Assembly: GCA_014529385.2 (NCBI GenBank)
Contig: CM043965.1
Span: 67,079,690 to 67,143,689 of the forward strand
Direction: 5' to 3'
From: Adiantum capillus-veneris
Lineage: Eukaryota > Streptophyta > Polypodiopsida > Polypodiales > Pteridaceae
DNA: 64,000 nt
This document shows positions 31,823 through 43,255 of this stretch, piece by piece. How positions within the stretch are numbered: the first letter of the stretch is position 1; the number at the start of each line of letters is the position of its first letter. The translations under genes and the position numbers were made by a program. Under the pieces are notes generated by a model. The model was given only the letters and a program-made list of their open reading frames with translations. It did no database searches and was not told where the DNA came from.

Positions 31823-32648
31823 TGGGTAGGGTCATTGCTGGATTGGTTTAGCCATGCTATTAATGGGAATTGTATGTTGCCCCACGAAAGGTGGAACACC
31901 TTTCATATCATGATATGTCCAAGCAAATATATCCTTGAATTCCTTGAGAAACATACTCCTTAGTCTCTGTCAGATCTTGGGCAATGAAAACAGGTTTGGA
32001 CTCCTCGTCGGGGTCTACTAACTTTATTTCCTTAACTATCATTGGACCATCATAGACTCCATTGATTTCATCGATAGGTGTTCTCTGGGCCTTTGTATAC
32101 ACAACCTTATGTTCCTATGTGGTGTAGGATTTGAAATGATCAGGTGTGCAGGGTGTAAGTCTGTGGGGTCTTCTGTCATCTAGGGTATCACTGGGTCTTG
32201 AGTGGTTTGTCCCCACATTTGCACCAAGATTTAACTTAGATTCTTCGTCTTCAGAGTCAATTTCAATTGATGATTCTGACTTCAAATTGTGTGGGCTATA
32301 GTCTTTTGATACGCTACTGGTTCCAATGGTAGTCAAGCCTCCATCTTGTAGGTCATCAGAAGCTATATGCATTGCTTCTATCATATTTAAAGGTATGACT
32401 AGTGGCATTTTATCCCCCTTAGGTGTTACCCAGGTCGTCCCCCTATTTCCCCAAGTGTCTATGGTTACTGCTAGGTGGACCCAATCCACATTGTCAGGCT
32501 CAGGCATCCCAGGTAGAACATCCATATAAGGAGAATCTTCCCCAATATCAGTGTCCATTTTTTCAACAACAGAGTTCTCACCTAGGTTGGGTTGTGGATC
32601 TAAGTGTAGGTTGGGTTGTGGATCTAAGTGTTCCTCCTCCATTGGCAT
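31823..32648 (-). pseudogene. Protease-RT linker with protease deleted (A2)
   Basis: A 177-codon frame (32,115-32,648) joins the region upstream of the protease (MPMEEEHLDPQPN) to the linker (DIGEDSPYMDVLPGM), skipping the protease that element A has between 10,990 and 11,520. The linker is also shortened. Pieces at 31,908-32,102 lead to RT. Confidence 0.75.
32584..32631. repeat. 24-bp tandem duplication in A2
   Basis: AGGTTGGGTTGTGGATC begins at 32,584 and again at 32,608. It duplicates eight residues (LDPQPNLH) in frame and is absent from element A. Confidence 0.9.
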
Positions 32649-32667
32649 CTCCCTAGCTCTATCTATC

Positions 32668-33544
32668 AGAAAATCTAATATCTAATCAACCCAAATGATT
32701 TTATCATATTAAATTGATCATTTAATATGGGAGAAGAAACAGGAACAAGGGTTAATATATAGACATGAGCTTATAGATCTATCTCAACACTGGGCCAATG
32801 GTAAAGGGGCCCAAATGAGAGATGGTCTATCAAAGAGCAAGGCTAACCAATGGAGCATAAGACCTTATGGTTAGCTTCATTGAAGACCTCCAATAATTAG
32901 TGTAGAAGTCCTTTGACCTTAGGTAAGCTAGGACTGGAGCTTGAGGTGGGAACCCCCGAACCAAGCTACCCAAGCTTAAGGTGCTTGAGGTGCTTGTCGT
33001 GCTTGATGACTAAGGTGCTTGAGGTGCCTGATGTTTGAGATGCTTGAGGTGCTTGTCACGCTTGAGATGCTAGGGATGTACTTGAGGTGAGAACCCATCC
33101 CAAGCTTGAGGGGCTTAAGGGCCAAACTTGTGGTGAGAACTAGGCCCAAGGTTGAGTGGCTTGAGGAGTGCAAAAGTCAAGATTCAATCCCTACAAGGAG
33201 GGGGCGAGCCCTACAAGAGGGGGGATGAGAAAGAACACACACTCACACAAGGCATGCTTGGTACAAAGAAAGCAAAAGGAACACTTTTCAAGTTCCTCCT
33301 CATGTTGCCCTCATGGTGTGTCTGAAGCCTATTGGTTGGACACCCAAGGGGTCCAATGATAATTTAGGAGATATAATTAATTGTTTTTGCATTTATCAAG
33401 TCCTCTCTCTCAAAGGGGAAAGGGGGGCACTTGTCCCAAGGCTAACCTTGTTGCTTAGTATGACTCCTACTTATGATTGGCTAGGCTTGGAGGGGTCCAA
33501 TGAGCTTCAAGCATGAGCTACAAGGGGGGATCGACCAAAGCAAG
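32668..33544. other. Spacer between A2 and element C with GCTTGAGGTG minisatellite
   Basis: No gene found. It starts with an AT-rich near-palindrome at 32,706-32,730 (CATATTAAAT on both arms). From about 32,930 to 33,170 variants of GCTTGAGGTGCTTG recur many times. Several short frames of 60-70 codons have no recognisable domain. It may be a remnant of another repeat family. Confidence 0.6.
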
Positions 33545-34470
33545 TGTTAGTAGCAAGCTAACATAGACACCACACATATCATTTTTCGGAGCTTCCATGT
33601 TAAAACACTTATTATTTTTTATAAATTGGGAATATTGTAACTCCTATTTTTCAGATAAACCTTGTAATTGATGAGCCGAGGATACAAGCTTCCATATTAT
33701 ATCAACGTGTCATTGCCTATCTTTAGTTAGAGCTCCCAGGTAATTAGTTTTGACCACCAAAAACCTTGGTTAAGATATAAAAGCCAATTTTTATAAGTTA
33801 TTGTTAAGTTTTGGATAATGAAATACACAGTGTCAGCTAACAACGCTCACTTCTCTCCTTCGTGCGCTTCCTACTCCCTCCCCGGTTGTCACATTGCAGT
33901 CATGTTTGTTGCATTGCAATCGTAGGTAAGCGCTCTACGCATTGACATAAACACATCACAGTATTTTGTAGCTTTTGGCGTCGCCGAGACCCGCGGCCTA
34001 ATTTCATCATAAGTAGGAATTTACACTTCAAAATAAAAAACTAAGCATAGGCAGGGTATTGGGACAGCATTGCTAAGCATTTAGATGCATTCTGGGTCGA
34101 AAACGGCTAGGTCAAAAATCCACTGCTGTTAATAATCGCGATTTTGGCACTTGATCTAAAGTGGGGTTTGAGACCATAAGCATGTGTGCTTAGGTCCTAT
34201 AAACTTGTCCTAAAAGTTTCGTCACGTTTGGGTGTCATTTGATGATGTAATGGATGTGATTTGTTTGCGATTGGCTTTTGGTGATTTCAGTCAATTTGAG
34301 TGTAGCTTGAGTTAGATTCGAGTTGTTTGTTGTTTTCTGAGAGATTGACAACCTCTTGTAGCCTCTATGCACTAGTCGAGTCAGCTTCGTCCCATGGATT
34401 GACAATTTAATCGTGGCTCTTGCTAAAACTGCAAGAAGATAGGATAGTGAGGTTAGACACGCGTCCCACA
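33545..34470 (+). repeat. 5' LTR of element C
   Basis: 926 bp from TGTTAGTAGCAAGCTAACA to GCGTCCCACA, with TATAAAAG at 33,776-33,783 and a half palindrome with TAATAATCGCGATTTTGG near 34,128-34,146. Preceding bases are GCAAG; the target duplication cannot be checked because the other end is missing. Confidence 0.93.
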
Positions 34471-34472
34471 TT

Positions 34473-34491
34473 TGGCGCCGCTGCCGGGGAT
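34473..34491 (+). other. Primer-binding site of element C
   Basis: TGGCGCCGCTGCCGGGGAT begins two bases after the LTR, matching the tRNA-Asp-type site of element D exactly and of B with one difference. The extension CGAA beyond it also fits the tRNA. Confidence 0.88.
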
Positions 34492-34899
34492 CGAAGAGAC
34501 CTAAACTAGGGAAAAACACGAGCGTCTTGTGAAGTTATCCTTTAACTTCCTTTAGGATCTCTTAGTTGTCGAGTGCCTTTAGGACTTTAGGATTGTAGGA
34601 TTAAAGTAGGATTTTGAGAATGATTAATAGATGAGACAAGTCTTAAGATCAATCCTCAGAAAACCATAAAAGACAAGAAAATGAGTATTTGTGGACACTT
34701 TTCACAACCCCATTGCATGAGAATCTAGGAGTAGGGTAAGTAGGATCCGAGGTGGATTTCAGAACATTGCTCTCTCTGAAAGAATCAATGTGAGTTGTTA
34801 TTTGAAGTTGTAGAATTTCAGGTCTACGGCTAGAAATAGCACGAAAAGACTCCAAACCACTCAATCCGACTGGAGAGTAAGCTTAAAAGTTGTATGAAC

Positions 34900-36115
34900 C
34901 AGTGGGTAAGCTCAAGGACACTTTGAGGTAAAAATTTTAAGAGATGGCCAAAACTCACATTTTAGGCCAAATTAAGTTTTGACTTGATTCATAGGCTTAA
35001 AACAACTCATAAAAGGACTGTCCTTGAAAAAAGTACAAAAATTGGTTTATTTCAAGCCTGAAGCTAATAATCACGATTATTAACTTTCAGCTCAGATTTG
35101 ACCAAGGTTTATACCATTGACTTATTGCACTTTTATAAAGGCACAAAAGATTTGGATCACCTAAACTGGCAAAAAACTGGGCAAAAACTAAAGTTTGTAC
35201 GGACTTTTTGAATCTTAAGTGTAAATCGGAGGAAAATTTGTCCAAACTTGATGAAATTTGATTCATAGGCTTATATTGATGTGATAAACATGTGTACATG
35301 CTCAGTTGACCAAAAAGATGCAAAAAGTTGTCAGTTGTAAATAATCGCCATTATTGCATCTGCCCCATTTCTCAACTTTTTTGACCAAGTTGGCATAACA
35401 CTATCTTTACCATGTTGTAATAAGCCCACAACCAAATTTGGTAAGAATTGGATCATTGGATTGAAAATTGTGACCAAATTCGCAAAGTTAGTCTGTGGAC
35501 CGAAAACTGATGACCATTTGACCAAAACTTGTTCAGAATTGTTGAAACTTGTCTAGGGACCTTAACTTCAGGTGCTTAAGAGATTTGTGTCAAGGTTGGG
35601 ACAAAAATTTACAAAAATATAGCTGGAGTAAATAATTGTGATTATTTACATCTGCTTTAAAAATTGGTAATTTTGCATACTTGAGCATACCACAAGGTCG
35701 AGCATATCAATCAGACCACATAAATCAATTTTGGTGAAATTTGGATCACAAAAGTGAGACTTAAGCCAGATTCTTGAAATCAGAGTCTGCGGACACAAAA
35801 CAATTGATAAACTTGAACAAAATTTATCCAAACTTGTTGAAACTTGTCCAAAGACCTTAACAGGTTGAACACTTGGCAAATCAAGCCAAAAATTGCAAAA
35901 AACTGGCAAAAGTGAATAATCGCGATTATTTACTAATGCTACACAAGGACGCCACCTTTGACTTTTGAACTTGTACAGTTTTAGACCAACATAATACAAA
36001 GCCACCGGGCAATTTTGGGTTCAATCGAATCCAAATTGGTACATGTTCACTCAGTTTCCAAGTTGCAGATTAATCCTTTGATTTTTTTTGCCAAAGTCGA
36101 GTCTGAAAGTCAATT
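34900..36115 (+). repeat. 5' leader array of ~285-bp repeats with palindrome cores (C)
   Basis: Four units with palindromes at about 35,063-35,084, 35,337-35,357, 35,628-35,649 and 35,912-35,933, spaced 274, 291 and 284 bp. The last has the perfect AATAATCGCGATTATT core. Units match those of element B one-to-one. From 36,116 to the gag start at 36,343 the leader is unique, and this part is deleted in B. Confidence 0.85.
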
Positions 36116-36342
36116 GCTGACTCCCATAGCTTGATTTGAAGTGATATACACAGAACAACCACAATAGTTAGCAAAAATTATACAGTCTTGTGAAAAAATA
36201 GCTAACTTGATTAAATTGACACATGAATCGGGTTGCAGACAAGGAATCGGTAGCTTGATAGAAAGTTGCAATCGAATCAAGTGGAAATTGACAAAAAGTC
36301 AATCCAAAGGTAAGTACTCTATCCGGGGCTTCACAAGTCTTT

Positions 36343-38720
36343 ATGAACCTTAGATCTGGTCATGTACTAGGAAATTATGGCATACTTGGAGAAACCTCCA
36401 GTAGAGTATCCACTGAAGCAAGTGGGAATCAAGGCAATTCCTTGCACACTATCCCTAAAGAAGTGTCAGACACTTTTTCTAATTCGACATCTGAAATGTC
36501 TTCCTATTTGACTCACTCGAGAACTGGAACGACAGTGCACTATAAGCATATACTCTCATTTTATAAGACTAATCACCATGGAGCTCAGGTTTACCTGGAT
36601 CCTAACGAAGAGTATGCCATTCACATTGATGACCATGGTATTGAGTTCAAGGAAGCGATTAGGGCAAACAAACAAGGAAAAATGTACATGGATCAAAACG
36701 GAACTCAGTATTTACAAGTCGAAAACCCTGACGTGATAGACAAATGGTGGCTAGAAGTAAACACTATAATTCCAGATATGGCTGCAAAAGAAGGACCACC
36801 AAGTTTAGAATTCAAGGAATGCGATCAAGTTGATTTGAAGCCTTTGAAACAGCTTAGTACGGATAATCCTAGGATCGGAGTCTATTGTTGAGAGGATAGA
36901 AATGTAAAAGATCTCCTGTGGACTTTGCATGCCAAATCAGGACAACTAACGGCCATCAAGATCATCTATATCTTCAAGATCAAGGATAAGGGATCATCAG
37001 ACCTACCAACCTACCTATTTAGGGATTGTTATAACAATAACTTTGTTATGATGACTCCTGAGGAGGTAGAACAAACCATATACCAAGGGTATTCCATAAG
37101 GGATTGGATATTGGGACAAGGACTAGAAACAATTTCAAGAGATGAACAACGTGAGAGATCTTTTGAGAGTATCTTGAAGAAAACCGGGTGACACTAAGGC
37201 CAGTCCTGGGCTACATGAGTCACTATTTCCAACAGACTGGTTTGAAGGACTCGAAACAGGACCAACTGTCAGAAGATCGGGAGTTGAACCAAATAGATGT
37301 GTTAGAGCAGCTAATTTTCAGAAATGGGTCAGAAAATGTAGTGGATCAGGGGATTCATACGACCACTTAGCAAGCTTTAAGCAAGTACTAGGAGCAGAAC
37401 GTATATTTGATTTCCATACTCAATTCGAGCGGTTTGGAATGACATTAGAATGAAAAGCATTGACATGGTTCCAAAATATTCCACCAAGGTCAATCATAGA
37501 CTTGAACACATTAGCTCAAGGATTTGTAGATCAAACATAATACGGTAGCTCAAATCTACAGCTTTAAACAGAAACGTGGTGAGTCTGTTAGGGATTGTGC
37601 AACTCGAATGAATCAATACATTGCCAGATGCCCAGGGCTAGAGATACCTGTAGAAGAACGACTCCTAGCTTTATTTCTAGAAGGACTGCTAAACAAAGAA
37701 CTTCTTGCTATACTGTATAGCAAGAAGCATACAACCCTAGAAGAGTGTGTGTCAGATACTATTGACTTAGGAGACAATTGTAATATTTTCAACGAAGAAG
37801 ATGTCCCTAAGGATAACCAAAGCGAGAAAACAACATCCACCAAACTAGCACAAGTAGGAACGACTGCTGCAGCACCCCTTTCAGCCATAGAAGACATGCT
37901 CAAAAGGATGAATGACACTATGAACAACATGCAAAAATCACCTATGAGGGGACCACGACAAGGGATACCTCAACAGGGACAACCAATTAGGCCACAAAAA
38001 TGGTGTGCAATCGAGGGTAAATGGACCAACCATGAGACAAACGAGTGTTACTTTTGACCAAAGTATGATGAAAATGTTCAGTACGTGCCCATGAGGCCAC
38101 AAGGACAACCCATTTACAGATACCAACCTACCATGGTACCAGCACAAAGACCACCGATTGGTATGGAAAGACCTCAACCTATGTTGGGTCAACAACGTCC
38201 GTATCTAGGACATAATGCAATGCCTGTAAAGTACATGCATTCAGAAGGAGTGATAGATGAACAAGAACTTGTGCCTGTTACACCTTATGCTGAGCCTAGT
38301 CCATCCACAGTAATGGTAGAAGGAGATTGGTATAATTCACATCCATCACCAATGGAAGAACCTGTGAATTATGCTCCACCAGATCTCACACCAATGTATT
38401 ATATGGCTAACCAAGGTGTTAGACCTCCTATGGTAAGACCCATGATTAGCCAAGAACGGGAAACTGTCACAATTGTGGTGCAGATGATCATTGGAAAAAT
38501 GAATGCCCAGAGCCTGACAAGAATCTCAAGCCAATTGAAGCTTATTGCATACAATGTTGCAAAAGGGGCGAACACTTTCTGGAAGATTGTCCTAAAAATC
38601 CTTTAAACAAGGGGAAAACAGTAGAAAATGTAGTCCAAGTGATACCTAGTAGCTCATCTGAGAGTGAGCCGATTGTTCCAGTCAAGGTAATCACTAGAGC
38701 TCAGGCTAAGAAAAAGAAAC
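36343..38720 (+). pseudogene. Gag (C): N-terminus, capsid and zinc knuckles, frameshifted
   Basis: Start MNLRSGHVLG at 36,343, similar to the gag starts of A and D. Pieces at 36,343-36,891, 36,925-37,191 and 37,188-37,370 lead to a capsid core (FHTQFERFGMTLE and ALTWFQNIPP near 37,410-37,480) and the open piece from 37,608 (ARCPGLEIPVEERLLALFLEG). The Pro/Gln-rich stretch and knuckle-like text (38,030-38,600) follow. At least five shifts or stops. It is the only copy with the gag start of this family. Confidence 0.8.
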
Positions 38721-39567
38721 ATAACTCCTAATGATTCGGAGAATACAAAAATTACCTCTCAAAAGACCAAAAGAAGTAGAAGCAAAAGGTACAAATTGCG
38801 AAGATAGAAACAACCCATCTGAAATCGAGGAGAAATCAAAAAATTTATTCCTGGAAAAGGTGAAAGAAACTGGAAGTGAAATCAAAGAAACAACCATGAA
38901 ATCTAGAGGATCAATTTTGGTTGATAAAATTTTTGAGCCTATTAACGCATCCTTGGAAGCCTACCAAGCAGGACTTAAAGCAGGCCAAAACATGGAAAAC
39001 AAATGAAAAAATTATCCCTCTCTAGACATGGAAGCAGCTAAGCTTGAAGCTTATCAAAATTTGGTAAGAATCATGCAAGAGATGCTGGAAAAAAAAAACC
39101 AAGTTGGAAAGTATCGCAAAATCTAAAGAGCTTGTGGTAAGAGACACTAAAGAAAAATCCGAAGTGGTGGTAGAACCCCACCTTGAAACAAAAGAGCCAA
39201 AACATATAGTGCCAGACAGTGAAGATGCCTTAGACGAAATTCCATTCGTGGAGGAAGACTGACCAGGAAACTTATGGGAAAAAGTTAGAGAGATCAAAGA
39301 TGGGAGCTTAACTCTAAAGTCAGCTCCTATAGAGGAAGTTTGGTTGGACAACCAACCTCCTGATATGGACATGGAAGTACAATCCTTGTACGGGGATTGC
39401 GGATCTAAAGCTTCAGGAATGTCTAAACGATTGACCTTGAAAACATTACCCTCTTACTTGGGAGATAATGAAGATGAATCCATAGTGTGTAAGACCACTT
39501 AAGTAAAAAGAACGGAATAGACCCTAGAAGTAGACAACATTCATTCGATCATGTCTACACCCATCCA
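38721..39567 (+). pseudogene. Gag-protease linker (C)
   Basis: The frame 38,731-39,006 (Lys/Glu-rich, with SRGSILVDKIFEPINASLEAYQ split by few changes) matches B 17,700-17,940. The following text to 39,560 matches B's long helical region but is interrupted by TGA and TAA codons. No known domain. Confidence 0.6.
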
Positions 39568-40356
39568 ATGCACTCTTACCTTGGGAGAACTATTAAAACT
39601 CAGACCATGCTTATGGAATGCTTTACAAAAAACCCTAGAGAAGATGGGGATAACTGGGTTAATCTCAAAAAATTGGGAAAAATGAAAAATGAAATGGACA
39701 ACAAAGAGATTCGATCAATTCCCATGAACAAGGTCAGAGAATATTATGAAGGGAAAGAAGGAAACACCACCCTCCCAGTGAAATATAATGACACTGAAAC
39801 CATGGCGATACAGGACAGTGGAGCTGGCATAGCCATAGCCACTAAAGTAGTATGGGAATCCTGGGGACAACCAGCCATTAGACAAACTCGAATGAAATTG
39901 CAATTGGCTGACGGACATATTGAAAGACCCTTAGGACTGCTAGAAAAGGTGATAGTTAATTCCTATGGGATTGAATATCAACACACTTTTGCCATAGTAG
40001 ACTTTGGGAAGAAACTCAATTATGAAATCATATTGGGAAGACCTTTCATGCGACAGGTACAGCTTATCCAAGATTGGGGAAACAACTATCTATACTTGAA
40101 GCAAGTGGGATCTATAACAAGGGTTAATTTAAAAGATCACACTTATAGAGATGTCTTAAAAACGCCCATACAAGAGTTCGCTTCAGCCTCTTCGGCTGAA
40201 ACTAAGCTTCCTTCTTGGTTAGATGTGCGGAGCTTCAGAAAACTGGAGCTTGAGAGGGATTGCACAGACGAAGCATATATACCTGAACCCTTTCCAGAAC
40301 ATTTGTTTGAGCCATTTGAGTGGACTCAAATTTTAGTGACAATGATGTATGTGTGA
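39568..40356 (+). CDS. Main aspartic protease (C)
   Basis: A 262-codon frame. N-terminal helical part, then MNKVREYYEGKEGNTTLPV, IQDSGAGIAIATK with Asp at 39,814-39,816, a 75-residue middle, and YEIILGRPFMRQVQLIQDW. Spacing and motifs are those of a normal retropepsin, and the DSG triad is intact. The frame ends in an acidic piece with DEAYIPEPFPEHLFEPFEW, expected to lead into the linker. In B the same gene is frameshifted. Confidence 0.85.
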   Translation: MHSYLGRTIKTQTMLMECFTKNPREDGDNWVNLKKLGKMKNEMDNKEIRSIPMNKVREYYEGKEGNTTLPVKYNDTETMAIQDSGAGIAIATKVVWESWGQPAIRQTRMKLQLADGHIERPLGLLEKVIVNSYGIEYQHTFAIVDFGKKLNYEIILGRPFMRQVQLIQDWGNNYLYLKQVGSITRVNLKDHTYRDVLKTPIQEFASASSAETKLPSWLDVRSFRKLELERDCTDEAYIPEPFPEHLFEPFEWTQILVTMMYV

Positions 40357-41087
40357 ATACGTCTATGCCTACTCAATTTTGCAATGAGGACGGTTATGAT
40401 ATAATTCCTATACAAATGATTTTAATTCTCCACATTGAAGATGAAATTGAGGAACCCAAGGACTTGATGAAAGCTCAACAAGTCTTTCCAGACCTCTACT
40501 ATGATGCAACAGATGAGGTAGACAAACACTTAGCTATCTCAAAAGATTCGGGGTCAGAAAAAGAACATGTGAGAGCTAAGCTACTAATGAAAGGAGGGGA
40601 GGAAAATTTTTTTGACTTTCCTAACCAGAAACCAAGAAGACAAAAATGGTATAGACGAAAAAGGGACACCAGAAACATGAAAGCTAGACCTATGCCATCA
40701 GTCTCCAGTAGAACACAGTTCCTGACGCAAATAGATGCACATGATTGTGTCAAGGACAAATCACTGGTAGATATCTTTCAAATGAATGTCAAAAACATCA
40801 AGAAAAACGAGGAAGGATACTCAATCAAAACCGAAAAAACAGGAAAAGGAGTCAACCATGACATGAGTTGAGCGAAAAAAGAAGTATCAAGAGTTGAAAA
40901 AAGCTCTAAAGAAGATATAACAACCGAAATGGAAACCACAGAAGAGGATGGTAAAGATGGAATGAGTGTTCCATCCCATTACAAAAAATATACTCTCCAA
41001 GATCGGAAAATCATAGTTGAACAACCTGTTAGAGAACTAGGAAAACAGGGCGAGTCCTACGAAGGGCCTTAAAACGCAAAGATAGAT
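40320..41087 (+). pseudogene. Protease-RT linker (C)
   Basis: A 183-codon frame overlapping the protease frame by 37 bases: MKAQQVFPDLYYDATDE, SKDSGSEKEHVRAKL, then a basic block RRQKWYRRKRDTRNMKARP. It ends at a TGA near 40,871. The next 200 bases contain TTEEDGKDGMSVPSHYKKYT in another phase. Counterpart of 19,061-19,860 in B. Confidence 0.6.
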
Positions 41088-42082
41088 TTGGATGAACCAA
41101 GAGAAGACCCTAGGCCTGCCTACATTGCAAATGACCTAACAGAAGAAGAAGAAGAGCTTGTACTAAGCTTACTAAAAGAATACCGAGACATCTCTGCTTG
41201 GTCTTACAAGGATCTCAAGGGTGTTGATCCAAAAATTTGTCAACATACCATACCCATGAGAGATGATGCGAAACCAAGCAGACAAAGGCCATACACATAT
41301 AATGAAACATTTGCCAGGAAAATCAAAGAAGATATTGAGAAACTAAAGGAAGCCAAATTCATTTACGAAATTGAACACAGATTGTGTGTCTCCAATTGTG
41401 GTAGCACCCAAGAAGAATTGAAAATTACAAGTGTGTGTCAACCTCAAAAAAGTGAATGCAACTACCATTAGAGACAACTTTCCTCTTCCAATCACTGAGC
41501 ATCTGTTAGAACGAGTTGTAGGAAAAGAAGCTTACAGCTTCTTAGATGGCTTTTCGGGATACAATCAACTTTTGGTTGACCCAAAAGATCAACATAAAAC
41601 TATTTTACAACGGAATGGGGTATTTTGCCTGTCGGGCTATGCCCTTTGGGTTAACTAATGCTCTTGCCACCTTTCAAAGATTGATGAGCCATGCTTTTAA
41701 AGAGTATCTTAGAAAATTCTTGGAAGTTTATATGGATGATCTATGTGTACATTCATGAATCCGAGCTGATCATTTTGAACACTTAAAAATGGTATTCGGA
41801 AAATGTAGACTTTATAGGATTTGCCTAAATCCTGAAAAGTGCACATTCATGGGTAGACAAGGAAAAATTCTTGGATATATAGTGTCTATAAATGGCATAG
41901 CTACTGATATTGAAAAAATTTATGTCACCGCTGATTTGCCTAGACCAACAAAAGTCGAGGGGGTTCAAGCCTTTATGGGACATTGTGGATATTACAAGCG
42001 ATTCATCTACATGTACGCTATAATTGCAAAACCCATGTATATCTTGATTACACACTTTGAGTGGACCGAGGCATGTGAATAA
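41088..42082 (+). pseudogene. Reverse transcriptase (C)
   Basis: Pieces in order: LTEEEEELVLSLLKEYRDIS with QRPYTYNETF (41,088-41,471), VCVNLKKVNATTIRDNFPLP and SFLDGFSGYNQLL (41,431-41,658), FGLTNALATFQRL with the YMDD loop (41,546-41,758), and the thumb YRICLNPEKCTFMGRQGK with MGHCGYYKRF (41,789-42,082). Three phase changes and two stops break it. Confidence 0.87.
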
Positions 42083-42088
42083 TCCTTC

Positions 42089-43255
42089 ATGAAGCTTAAG
42101 CAAGCTCTCACCTCAGCTCCAATATTGAAAGCACCTGATTGGAATAAGATATTCCACATACATGTAGATGCTTCCAATTTTGCCATAGGTTGTATACTAG
42201 CTCAACGAGGAGACAAGAAAATCAATTTTCCTATTTCTTATGCTAGCCGACAGTTGAACATGGAAGAAAACAATTACAGTACCACAGAAAGGGAAGGATT
42301 AGGGATGATCTATGCCATTAAAAAGTATAGACAATGCAAAACAGGAAGAATAGTGAGATGGTTCATCATTCTTCTAGAATTTGATTTCACTGTGGTTGTA
42401 AAAAGGGGCACCACACATCAAAGAGCAGATCATTTGTCAAGGATTGTTTCAGGAGAATCACCTAAAGGGGTAGATGATGATCTACCAAATGCCTATTTGT
42501 TCTCCGTGGAAATAATACCTCAATGGTCGGAAAACATGGTGTCATTGATTACAATAGGTCAAGTAGATTCACAAATACCACTTCCCATTACAATCGGATT
42601 AATCGAGCAATCGGCTATATATCAATTACTAGATGGTAGACTATACAAAAGAAATCAAGATGGAATATTGCTCTTATGCATTAATCTTGAAGAAAAAAAC
42701 CAATACCTAAGTCAAGCACATATTACCATAGTAGGACTTCACTTTGCAGAAGACCAAACTATGGGACGAATTTTGAGACTTGGGGTATTTTGGCCGACTA
42801 TGAGGAGTGATGTTTGCTCTTTCGTAAAGGATTGTCCTCAATGTCAAAACAAAACACCTATACCTCATGTAACATTGTTTCAAATGTCGCATGTTCTTAA
42901 GTGGAGTAACTATCTAGTTACTTACTTATCAAGCCGAACAATTCCTGAGGATATGAGCAAATGCCGTCAAAGAGCAATTGAAACTGAAGCAAGAGACTAT
43001 ACTCTTATTAGAAACCAATTGTCTCAGAGAGGTAAGGATCAACATTTGCGTCTTTGTGCAAATGAAGACAAATATATTCCGATTATAGAACAAGCACATA
43101 CTGGATTAGCTGGAGATCACTTTTCTAGTGAAACCACCGCAAGAGAAATCTTGATGGCAGGCATATGGTGGCCAACAATTTTTGCAGATGCCAAAGAATA
43201 TGTTCGAAGATGTGATGCTTGTCAACGAGCAAAAAATGCCAACAAGAGTAGATAG
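42089..43255 (+). CDS. RNase H plus two tandem integrase N-terminal modules (C)
   Basis: An open frame of 388 codons. RNase H comes first: FHIHVDASNFAIG, TTEREGLGMIYAI; the third segment with DHQAL is deleted in this copy. Connector THQRADHLSRIV. Then two similar units of about 120 residues. Unit 1 (about 42,497-42,849): IIPQWSENMVS, LYKRNQDGILLLC, AHITIVGLHF, FWPTMRSDV, CPQC. Unit 2 (about 42,875-43,226): VLKWSNYLVTYL, QRGKDQHLRLC, AHTGLAGDHF, WWPTIFADA, CDAC. Both keep the His-His-Cys-Cys set. Element A has one unit, so this is a domain duplication shared by B and C. Confidence 0.87.
   Translation: MKLKQALTSAPILKAPDWNKIFHIHVDASNFAIGCILAQRGDKKINFPISYASRQLNMEENNYSTTEREGLGMIYAIKKYRQCKTGRIVRWFIILLEFDFTVVVKRGTTHQRADHLSRIVSGESPKGVDDDLPNAYLFSVEIIPQWSENMVSLITIGQVDSQIPLPITIGLIEQSAIYQLLDGRLYKRNQDGILLLCINLEEKNQYLSQAHITIVGLHFAEDQTMGRILRLGVFWPTMRSDVCSFVKDCPQCQNKTPIPHVTLFQMSHVLKWSNYLVTYLSSRTIPEDMSKCRQRAIETEARDYTLIRNQLSQRGKDQHLRLCANEDKYIPIIEQAHTGLAGDHFSSETTAREILMAGIWWPTIFADAKEYVRRCDACQRAKNANKSR

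Larger units (their letters stand above)
30149..32667 (-). mobile_element. Element A2, right part
   Basis: Minus-strand continuation of the element at 1-1,127: integrase N-terminus, RNase H, RT and a protease-RT linker, all homologous to element A 8,170-11,580. About 530 bp with the main protease is deleted near 32,560. The match stops at about 32,667 (equivalent to 11,600 in A). More stops than in element A fit its older age. Confidence 0.85.

Noticed and set aside
33545-34470. Reading 33,545-34,470 as a solo LTR or as the 3' LTR of an element to the left
   Set aside because: A good PBS follows it directly, and B-family leader and gag continue downstream, so it is a 5' LTR.
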